The notes under the pieces were generated by a model. The model saw nothing but the letters and a program-made list of their open reading frames with translations. It had not been told where the DNA came from and searched no databases. This document shows, one piece after another, positions 1 to 5,732 of a DNA stretch of 8,528 nt. The position numbers and the translations under genes were made by a program. The stretch lies in NCBI GenBank assembly GCA_022710245.1, contig JAKLHH010000265.1, positions 1-8,528 on the forward strand, in the 5' to 3' direction. Numbering within the stretch: the first letter of the stretch is position 1; every line of letters begins with the position of its first letter. Origin of the DNA: Myxococcota bacterium (GTDB lineage: Bacteria > Myxococcota > Polyangia > GCA-2747355 > JAKLHH01).

Positions 1-1
1 A

Positions 2-367
2 TACTACAACGGTCCCAACGCGGGCTCGGCGTGTGGCAGCTGCGTGATCGAGCCCAACGTCGAGCAGATCGCCTGGTACTGTGGGAACGCCAGCTACGCG
101 CCACAGCCGGTGAAGGGCAGGCTGCCGAACGCCTGGGGGCTCTACGACATGGCGGGCAACGTGTGGGAGTGGTGCCACGACTGGGAGCAGGCCCTGGGAC
201 CCGCGACGGTGACGGACCCCTGGGGGCCGGCCAGCGGCTCCTACCGGATCGCCCGCGGTGGATCACACGGCTCGTCCCCACGGTACGAGCGCGCGGCCAA
301 CCGCATCTACTACACCCCGACGGTCCACAGCGAGTCAGTCGGGTTTCGCTGCGCGCGTACGCGGTAG
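2..367 (+). CDS. FGE/SUMF1-type domain protein, C-terminal part (5' end outside window)
   Basis: The frame is open from the window edge to TAG at 365-367, giving about 121 residues of C-terminus. It carries the hallmarks of the formylglycine-generating-enzyme/sulfatase-modifying-factor fold: an IAWYCGN segment, then NAWGLYDMAGNVWEW (the GNVWEW core at 155-172), then RIARGGSH, and a closing GFRCAR at the very end. Domain end and protein end coincide, so nothing follows the fold. True FGEs have two catalytic cysteines just after the RGGS motif, in a GGSHxCxxxYC context. Here the stretch at 257-277 reads GGSHGSS and no cysteine follows until the terminal GFRC. This copy is therefore probably not a sulfatase activator. 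Many such domains in environmental and predatory bacteria have other roles, for example as modules attached to kinases or secreted proteins. The N-terminal partner domain lies outside the window, so the function of the whole protein is unknown. Confidence in the fold is high. Confidence 0.85.
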   Translation, partial: YYNGPNAGSACGSCVIEPNVEQIAWYCGNASYAPQPVKGRLPNAWGLYDMAGNVWEWCHDWEQALGPATVTDPWGPASGSYRIARGGSHGSSPRYERAANRIYYTPTVHSESVGFRCARTR

Positions 368-368
368 C

Positions 369-409
369 CTGGCCGCCTCTGCCAGCAGTTGCTGGCCGCC
401 TCTGCCAGC
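369..409. repeat. 18-bp tandem-type direct repeat, period 23
   Basis: The 18-mer CTGGCCGCCTCTGCCAGC occurs at 369-386 and again, identical, at 392-409, separated by five bases. It starts two bases after the stop codon of the FGE-like gene. Each copy is also a partial inverted repeat (CTGGC...GCCAG), so either copy could form a small hairpin with a 5-bp stem. No T-run follows, so a role as a terminator is only a weak possibility. It may simply be a duplication scar in a decaying intergenic region. Confidence 0.6.
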
Positions 410-528
410 GGTCAGACCCCACCGATCCCGACGAACCCGACCTCGAGCGCACCGTCGACGAGACGATGGACTGGGGAGCCTGACCTCCCTCGCCCCGACG
501 ACAGACCCCTACGCGCTACACGGATGCC

Positions 529-737
529 GGGCTCCCGCGGGTCACGGTGCAGCTGCCCTGTTCAACGAAAACTACATCCACCGCGACGATCGCACGGGCT
601 TCAAGGCCGGCGCGCTGGAGAGCGGGCTGCGCTACGCCACGGGGGAGCTGACGCTGGTGACCTGTTCCTCTTCGACGGGAGCGGGCTACGATGTCAACAC
701 CAGCACGTTTGACTTCGCGCACCTCATCGACGAATAG
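529..737 (+). pseudogene. Remnant of a processive family 2 glycosyltransferase (cellulose/mannan-synthase-like)
   Basis: Two signature pieces of GT2 beta-glycan synthases lie next to each other in different frames. Bases 529-558 (frame 1) read GLPRVTVQLP, matching the start of the GT2 domain, normally followed by LFNE. The frame then breaks: from 558 the continuation LFNENYIHR is found in frame 3, as expected if one C of a CCCCTG run was lost. It runs directly into RDDRTGFKAGALESGL and RYATGEL (to about 650), the UDP-sugar-binding region normally some 60-70 residues downstream. The remnant therefore carries both a single-base frameshift and an internal deletion joining NENY to YIHR. The expected FDADF motif after GEL is missing. 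The frame goes on to TAG at 735-737 through a tail I do not recognise (ending FDFAHLIDE). There is no plausible start codon or Shine-Dalgarno sequence in front. Family recognition rests on motif memory, not on a search. Confidence 0.6.
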
Positions 738-832
738 TTGCCTTACCCGTGGCACCGGTGAGAAAGTCCAGCCACCGTCGTGAGCAGCGCACCGAAGCGT
801 CAGCTGATCGCGCGCAAGCTGAATCCTACTCT

Positions 833-838
833 GGAAGG
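833..838 (+). promoter_or_regulatory. Shine-Dalgarno for the SBBP lipoprotein gene
   Basis: GGAAGG (followed by AT) lies five bases before the ATG at 844. This decides between two in-frame starts: the ATG at 901, which would also leave a hydrophobic N-terminus, has only GC-rich sequence without an AGGA-like motif in front of it. Confidence 0.65.
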
Positions 839-843
839 ATCGC

Positions 844-2373
844 ATGGAGCAGCCGCTGGGTTCGCCTAGGACACGGGCGGCATCGTGGCCGGGCGCTGCC
901 ATGCCGGGTCTCGTCGTCCTCATCGTCGCGCTGACCCCCGGTTGCGTCAGGTGGGGCTTTCAACCGTTCTCGCAGGATGACCTGGCGGACAGCGCCCACC
1001 CCGCAGACGGCCACCACCTGACGGACGGCGCCCACCCGGCGGACGGCGGCCCTTGGGCCGGCGCATCCGAACAGGGCAGCACCCCCCCTCCCCTGCACGT
1101 GTGGTCCAAGCGCCTCGGTGGGTCCGGCGACGACGACGCCTCATCGGTGGCGGTGGACTCCAGCGGCAACGTGTTCCTCACCGGGGCCTTCCGGAACACG
1201 GCGGACTTCGGGGGCATACCGCTCACCAGCGCTGGCGACGCGGATATCTTCCTCGCGAGCTACACCACCTCGGGCGTCCACCGCTTCTCCAAGAGCTTCG
1301 GGGGCACCGCCGTAGATGAAGGCGCTTCGGTGGCGGTGGACGCCAGCGGCAACGTGTTCCTCACCGGGTCCTTTGAGAACAAGGTCAACTTCGGGGGTGG
1401 GGCACTGCCCAACGCTGGCGACGCGGATGTCTTCCTCGCCAGCTACACCACCTCGGGCGTCCACCGCTTCTCCAAGAGCTTCGGCGGGGTCCTCCTGGAC
1501 TATGGCAGCGCGGTGGCGGTGGATGCGAGCGGCAACGTCTACCTCACCGGGTCCTACCGTGAGACGGTCGATTTCGGGGGTGGGCCGCTCGACAGCACCT
1601 ACTGGGAGATCTTCCTCGCCAGCTACACCACCCTCGGCGTCCACCGCTCCTCGAAGCGGCTCGGTGGAGACGGCTGGGACTCCGGCCACGCCCTGGCAGT
1701 GGATGCCAGCGGCAACGTCTATCTCACCGGAGACTTCTCCGACACGATGGACCTGGGGAGCGGGCCATTCACCGCCCCGGGCGGCTTCTCGGACATCTTC
1801 CTCGCGAGCTACACCGCCGCGGGTGGCCACCGCTTCTCCAAGAGCTTCGGCGGGCCCGGCACGGACCTGCCCAAGTCGCTGGCGCTGGACGCCAGCGGCA
1901 ACATCTACACCACCGGGTTCTTCGAGGACACGGTGGACTTCGGGGGCGGGCCGCTCACCAGCGCGGGCAACTACGATCTCTACCTCGCGAGCCACACGGC
2001 TGCGGGCGTCCATCGCTTCTCCAAGCGCTTCGGCGGCGCCCTCGACGACCACGGCTGGGCGGTGGCGGTGGACTCCGCAGGCCACGTCTACCTCGCCGGG
2101 TCCTTCCAGAGCACGGTGGACTTCGGGGGCGGACCGCTCACCAGCGCGGGAGGGACCGATATCATCCTCGCCAGCTACACCGGCTCAGGCGGCCACCGGT
2201 TCTCCGCGCGATTCGGCGGGGCGGGCGCTGACTTCGGCTCGGCGCTGGCGGTGGACGCGAGCGGCAACGTGTTCCTCGCCGGGCGCTTCGCGGGCACGCT
2301 GGCCTTCGGCAGTGCGGCGCTCGTCAGCTCGGGTCCGTCCGACGGCTTCCTCGCGAAGCTGACCCCCAAGTGA
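844..2373 (+). CDS. Secreted lipoprotein-like protein with seven SBBP-type beta-propeller repeats
   Basis: This 509-residue protein starts with a basic N-region (R9, R11) and a hydrophobic run, PGLVVLIVALTPG at residues 21-33, followed by Cys34. It looks like a signal peptide with a weak lipobox (TPGC), so export and possible lipid anchoring are inferred. Residues 35-86 form a low-complexity linker in which AHPADG occurs twice (51-56 and 63-68), like the Asp/Pro/Gly spacers behind lipobox cysteines in myxobacterial lipoproteins. Residues 87-509 are seven units of 57-62 residues. Each unit has the pattern FSKxFGG, AVDASGNVYLTG, VDFGGGPL and IFLASYT, which is the SBBP/YncE-like beta-propeller signature. 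Seven units with the last ending at the C-terminus would close one seven-bladed propeller. Such proteins are usually surface or periplasmic and bind partners or glycans; no catalytic residues are visible. It stands alone, convergent with the redox operon, with no functional link evident. Confidence 0.85.
   Translation: MEQPLGSPRTRAASWPGAAMPGLVVLIVALTPGCVRWGFQPFSQDDLADSAHPADGHHLTDGAHPADGGPWAGASEQGSTPPPLHVWSKRLGGSGDDDASSVAVDSSGNVFLTGAFRNTADFGGIPLTSAGDADIFLASYTTSGVHRFSKSFGGTAVDEGASVAVDASGNVFLTGSFENKVNFGGGALPNAGDADVFLASYTTSGVHRFSKSFGGVLLDYGSAVAVDASGNVYLTGSYRETVDFGGGPLDSTYWEIFLASYTTLGVHRSSKRLGGDGWDSGHALAVDASGNVYLTGDFSDTMDLGSGPFTAPGGFSDIFLASYTAAGGHRFSKSFGGPGTDLPKSLALDASGNIYTTGFFEDTVDFGGGPLTSAGNYDLYLASHTAAGVHRFSKRFGGALDDHGWAVAVDSAGHVYLAGSFQSTVDFGGGPLTSAGGTDIILASYTGSGGHRFSARFGGAGADFGSALAVDASGNVFLAGRFAGTLAFGSAALVSSGPSDGFLAKLTPK
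1102..2370 (+). repeat. Seven in-gene SBBP repeat units (about 183 bp each)
   Basis: Unit starts are at 1102, 1285, 1468, 1648, 1834, 2017 and 2200. Unit lengths are 61, 61, 60, 62, 61, 61 and 57 codons. Conservation extends to DNA: blocks such as GCCAGCGGCAACGT and CTCGCCAGCTACACC recur in nearly every unit, which points to recent duplication or gene conversion among units. The last unit is slightly short and diverges (ending KLTPK), as expected for the closing blade. Confidence 0.85.
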
Positions 2374-2485
2374 CGCACGTGAGGGGATTCCGCGGCGCCG
2401 TGCCTCAGATACTCCATGCCCACCGCAGACCGCGCTCGAAGCCACTCGCAGCCTGCACCTCGAACTCCGGGGACTGACGCGGGGA

Positions 2486-3661
2486 CTACTTCAGCGCCTC
2501 GATCTTGGTGTCGCTCCAGTTGGCGCCGTTGAAGCGCACGGCCTTGGCGCCGTCGGGCGGCAGGAGCGGCTTGCCGTCGACGGCCCAGGAGGCGACCTCC
2601 TGGCCCACGCCGATGCCGAGCATGAACCCCTGTCCGCACATGCCGATGGCGAGGGTGAGGCCCTTGACCTGCTCCGGGTTGTCGATGATGGGGACGCCGT
2701 CGGGGGTCATCGGGTAGCAGCCTCGCCAGGTGCGGCGCACCAGCAGGTGGCGCAGCCGCGGCACCAGGCTGATCATGCGCGCCGCGAGGATGGGGAGGAA
2801 CTCGGAGAGGTTCTCGCGATCGGTGCCGACGAAGAGCTCCTTCGGGGTGTAGCAGAAGATGATCTGCCCCTCGTGGTTCTGCCCGAAGTAGAAGTTCACC
2901 GTCTTGCCCTCGGGGCCCGGCCGCATGTCGACCACGAGCGGCTTCATGAAGTGCTCGACGGGGGCGGTGATGCCCGCCTCGTGGCTGTCCGGCGTGACCG
3001 GGAGGTCGAGCCCGAGGAGGCGGCCGTGCTCGCGCGCGTCGACGCCGGTGGCGAGGACCACGCGCGGCGCGTGGTAGGTCCCCTGCTCGGTGCGGACGCC
3101 CTTGATGGCGCCGCCCTCGATCAGGTAGCCGACCACGGGCTCGTTCACGCGCAGCTCGCCGCCCATCCGCTGCACGTGCCGCATCAGCACCGGCGGCAGG
3201 AGGAGCGGCGAGACCTGGCCGTCGCCCGGCGAGTAGGTGCCGCCGCGCAGCCCCTCGCGATTGATGCCGGGGACGAGCTCGCTCACCGTCTCCGCGTCGA
3301 CCCAGTTGTTCACCAGCCCGTACTGGCGCTGGTAGGGGAGGAGCCCGGAGAGCTTCTTCTCCAGCGGCTCGTCGTAGACCGGGAAGCAGTAGCCGCCCGG
3401 CTTCCAGCCGATCTCCTCGCCGTGCTCCTCCTTCCAGGTGCGGACCACCTCGAGGGTGCGCAGGCAGAGGATGATCTTCGCCGGATCCGAGTGGGTGGCG
3501 CGGACGCCACCGATGGCGGCCTTGTTCTCGCCCTGGCCGACGGCCGAGCGGCGGTCGAGCACCAGCACCTTCAGCCCGCGCTTCGCCAGGTAGTAGGCCG
3601 AGGGCACGCCGACGGAGCCGCCGCCGACGACGATGGCGTCGTAGGTGTGGTTAGCGCCCAT
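2486..3661 (-). CDS. FAD-dependent amine/amino-acid oxidoreductase, DAO family (SoxB/HcnC/proline-dehydrogenase-beta-like)
   Basis: This 391-residue protein is of normal length for sarcosine-oxidase-beta-type flavoproteins. A dinucleotide-binding fold opens the protein (IVVGGGSVGVPSA at residues 10-22, with the acidic end of strand 2 at LVLDRR). It is followed by GENKAAIGGVRATHSD, in the position where this family contacts the flavin. The C-terminal flavin-closing motif is present: GCYPMTPDGVPII, then GLTLAIGMCGQGFMLG. The family oxidises C-N bonds of secondary or primary amino acids (sarcosine, dimethylglycine, D-amino acids, proline, glycine in HcnC); the substrate here cannot be told. There is no membrane segment or signal peptide. 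ATG at 3661-3659 has an AGGAGG box in front and overlaps the end of the preceding gene by 11 bases. It is the last gene of the operon. With 2Fe-2S and FAD/NAD partners encoded upstream, it is probably a dehydrogenase passing electrons on, not an oxygen-using oxidase. Confidence 0.87.
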   Translation of the reverse strand: MGANHTYDAIVVGGGSVGVPSAYYLAKRGLKVLVLDRRSAVGQGENKAAIGGVRATHSDPAKIILCLRTLEVVRTWKEEHGEEIGWKPGGYCFPVYDEPLEKKLSGLLPYQRQYGLVNNWVDAETVSELVPGINREGLRGGTYSPGDGQVSPLLLPPVLMRHVQRMGGELRVNEPVVGYLIEGGAIKGVRTEQGTYHAPRVVLATGVDAREHGRLLGLDLPVTPDSHEAGITAPVEHFMKPLVVDMRPGPEGKTVNFYFGQNHEGQIIFCYTPKELFVGTDRENLSEFLPILAARMISLVPRLRHLLVRRTWRGCYPMTPDGVPIIDNPEQVKGLTLAIGMCGQGFMLGIGVGQEVASWAVDGKPLLPPDGAKAVRFNGANWSDTKIEALK

Positions 3662-5732
3662 GGGGGTCCTCCTCGCCGCGCACGAAGGCGCCGAGCGGGG
3701 TCTCGGCGACGAGCGGCCGCGCGGTGCCAGGGGTGACCTCGGCGAGCGGCACGCCCTCCTCGCGGAAGATGCGCTTCACCAGGTCGGTGCAGGTCTTGCC
3801 GCCGCAGCCGCCCATGCTGGCCCGCGCCAGCGCCTTCAGCTGGTTGAGGTCGCGCACGCCCTGGCGGATCTCGGCGACGATGGCGCTCTTGCGCACGCGC
3901 TCGCAGCGGCAGACGATGGGGTCGTCGTCGGCGCCTGGCTTCGCGTCCTCGAGCGGCACCGACGGCCTGCGGATGGTGAAGCCGGCGACCTTGAGCTTGT
4001 CCGCGGCGGGGACCTCGACGAGGAGCAGGTGGCGGCGGTCCTGCTCGGGCCGCTCGCGCACCGCGATCACCTTGCCGCGGCCGACCGGGCTCCCCTCCAG
4101 GTCGACGGTCTCCACCTCGGCGCCGAGGGGGACGCGGTCGAGGCTGAGCTCGAAGGGGAGCATCAGCAGGGCGCGCTGGCCGCTCGGGTCGTAGTCGTTG
4201 AAGACGAGGTTGATGGCGAGGCCCGGGCAGACCGTGACGCACTCGCCGCAGCCGAGGCAGACGCCGTGGTAGCGCGGCAGGTTCATGATCGACCCGCCGA
4301 GCTGGATCAGCTTCTCGGGGCAGGCCGCCTCGCAGGGGTTGCAGGGGATCTCCTGCACGCAGCGGATGACCGGGTAGACCGCGAGCGGCAGGTCCTCGAG
4401 CTTGAGCGGCTCCGTCTTGCCGGGGCGGCTGCGCAGGAGCTCGGCCATCGGGGTCCACTCGGGCGGGATGTGCACCGGCACGCCGAGGTCGTTCGCGATC
4501 TGGCGGCCCATGATGCGGCCGCTGAAGATCGCGGCGGAGGCCTCGGCGATCTCGGCGGTGTCGCCGGCCGCGTAGACCTTGAGCCCGAGGTCGCGCGACT
4601 TGAGCAGCAGCTCGTCGCAGGGGCTGAGGCCCACCGCGATGAGGAGCGTGTCCACCTCGTAGGTTCGCTCGCTGCCGGGGATGGGCCGGAACTGCGGGTC
4701 GATCTTCGCCACCGTCACGCGGCGCAGGTGCTCGCCGTCGCCGTCGGCGCGGACCACCGTGTGCGAGGTCCAGATCGGCACGCCGAGGCGCCGCAGCTTG
4801 TCCGCGTGGACCTTGTAGCCGCCGACCTCGGGGAGCGCCTCGACCAGGCCCACCACGTCGATCCCCGCCTGCAGCGCGTGGTAGGCGCCGATCAGCCCGA
4901 CGTTGCCGCCGCCGAGGACGAAGAGGCGCTCGGAGGCGGCGACCAGGTCGCGGTTGACCAGCGTCTGGAAGGCGCCGGCGCCGTAGACGCCGGGGAGGTC
5001 GCAGCCGGGGAAGGAGAGGCTCTTCTCGCGAGCGCCGAGCGCGACCAGGAGCGCCCCGGCCTCGACCAGGCGGTACCCCTCGGGGGTGGCGACGCCGATC
5101 TTGCCGTCGCGGAAGACGCCGACCGCGCTGCTCTGCAGCCAGACGCGCACCGAGGGCAGCGCGGCGATCTGATCGGCGAGGATGGTGGCGATGTCGATCC
5201 CGCGGGTGCCCGCCCAGCACTCGGCGACCGAGCCGAAGAACTGGTGGGTCTGCAGCGTCAGCTTGCCGCCCAGCGCGGGCTTGTCGTCGATGATCAGCAC
5301 CTCGATCCCGAGGCGGCCGAGCTCCACCGCGGCGCAGAGGCCGGCGGGCCCGCCGCCGAGGATGAGCACCTGCGTGCGGTGCTCACCGGGGCGCGCGAGG
5401 GGCGGCGGCACGTCGTCGGCGGGGAGCGGCGGACGGCCGTCGCAGCTCTTCACCACCATGCCCTCGCGGACCAGGGTCATGCAGGACTTGAGCGGGCGCC
5501 CGTCGACGAGGACGGTGCACTGCGAGCACTGCCCGTTGACGCAGAAGATGCCCTGCGCGCCGCCGTCGTGGTGGTGGTGACCGAAGACGGAGATCCCCGC
5601 GGCGTAGAGCGCGGAGCTCACCATCTCGTCCGGGCGGCCGAGCAGCTTCTGGCCGTTCCAGGTGAAGCTCACCGACGGTGCCGGGAGCGGCGGGAGGATC
5701 GGGTGGCCCTCGATGCGGAGCTGGCTGGTCAT
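3651..5732 (-). CDS. Multi-domain FAD/NAD(P) iron-sulfur oxidoreductase, SoxA/HcnA-HcnB-like fusion
   Basis: The protein has 693 residues. Residues about 20-98 are a 2Fe-2S domain of the HcnA/SoxA N-terminal type (C64, C69, C72, C84). Residues 120-415 form a pyridine-nucleotide-disulfide-oxidoreductase-like unit with an FAD motif (LILGGGPAGLCAA), an NAD motif (FVLGGGNVGLIGA, 271-283) and VYAAGDTAE at 386-394. Residues 455-505 are a 2x[4Fe-4S] ferredoxin (C458, 464, 467, 471; C492, 495, 498, 502). Residues 606-655 are a BFD-like 2Fe-2S domain (CRC at 608-610, C643, C648). There is no GcvT-type folate domain as in true sarcosine oxidase alpha. The likely role is to carry electrons from the DAO subunit to the NuoG/NuoF-like subunits. 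An ATG 15 codons upstream (5777) is open, but the start at 5732 has GAGGT in front, matches the family N-terminus and forms an ATGA overlap with the preceding stop. The end overlaps the next gene by 11 bases. Confidence 0.88.
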   Translation of the reverse strand: MTSQLRIEGHPILPPLPAPSVSFTWNGQKLLGRPDEMVSSALYAAGISVFGHHHHDGGAQGIFCVNGQCSQCTVLVDGRPLKSCMTLVREGMVVKSCDGRPPLPADDVPPPLARPGEHRTQVLILGGGPAGLCAAVELGRLGIEVLIIDDKPALGGKLTLQTHQFFGSVAECWAGTRGIDIATILADQIAALPSVRVWLQSSAVGVFRDGKIGVATPEGYRLVEAGALLVALGAREKSLSFPGCDLPGVYGAGAFQTLVNRDLVAASERLFVLGGGNVGLIGAYHALQAGIDVVGLVEALPEVGGYKVHADKLRRLGVPIWTSHTVVRADGDGEHLRRVTVAKIDPQFRPIPGSERTYEVDTLLIAVGLSPCDELLLKSRDLGLKVYAAGDTAEIAEASAAIFSGRIMGRQIANDLGVPVHIPPEWTPMAELLRSRPGKTEPLKLEDLPLAVYPVIRCVQEIPCNPCEAACPEKLIQLGGSIMNLPRYHGVCLGCGECVTVCPGLAINLVFNDYDPSGQRALLMLPFELSLDRVPLGAEVETVDLEGSPVGRGKVIAVRERPEQDRRHLLLVEVPAADKLKVAGFTIRRPSVPLEDAKPGADDDPIVCRCERVRKSAIVAEIRQGVRDLNQLKALARASMGGCGGKTCTDLVKRIFREEGVPLAEVTPGTARPLVAETPLGAFVRGEEDPHGR
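3667..3672 (-). promoter_or_regulatory. Shine-Dalgarno for the DAO-family flavoprotein
   Basis: On the minus strand GAGGAGGA stands in front of the ATG at 3661-3659, with AGGAGG at 3672-3667 and a five-base spacer. It lies inside the coding sequence of the preceding gene, consistent with translational coupling, and fixes the start. Confidence 0.75.

Larger units (their letters stand above)
368..843. other. Gene-free stretch between the FGE-like gene and the SBBP lipoprotein gene
   Basis: These 476 bases hold no convincing intact gene. They contain the direct repeat at 369-409, the glycosyltransferase remnant at about 529-737, and about 105 bases (738-843) that must include the leader and probably the promoter of the SBBP gene. 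Open frames here (for example minus-strand 923-516) have arginine-rich, low-information translations typical of antisense shadows. I could not pick out a credible -35/-10 pair. Confidence 0.5.

Noticed and set aside
738..832. Promoter for the SBBP gene (TTGCCT at 738 as a -35 candidate)
   Set aside because: No acceptable -10 element at a suitable distance; high-GC promoters cannot be called reliably by eye.
1141..2085. 314-codon minus-strand frame over the SBBP gene
   Set aside because: It looks repetitive only because the sense gene is repetitive. The sense strand has the SBBP pattern, a signal peptide and a Shine-Dalgarno box.
2375..2407. Possible bidirectional terminator between the convergent genes
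   Set aside because: TGAGG/CCTCA (2380-2384 with 2403-2407) and a CGGCGCCG palindrome (2393-2400) could pair, but the stem is short, the loop is large and there is no T-run on either side.
2469..2487. GGGGACT direct repeat at 2469-2475 and 2481-2487
   Set aside because: Only seven bases in GC-rich sequence, with one copy running into the stop codon of the flavoprotein gene; expected by chance.
3571..5220. 549-codon minus-strand frame within the SoxA-like gene
   Set aside because: It is an Arg/Pro-rich alternative frame of the real gene, spanning its end and the start of the next one.
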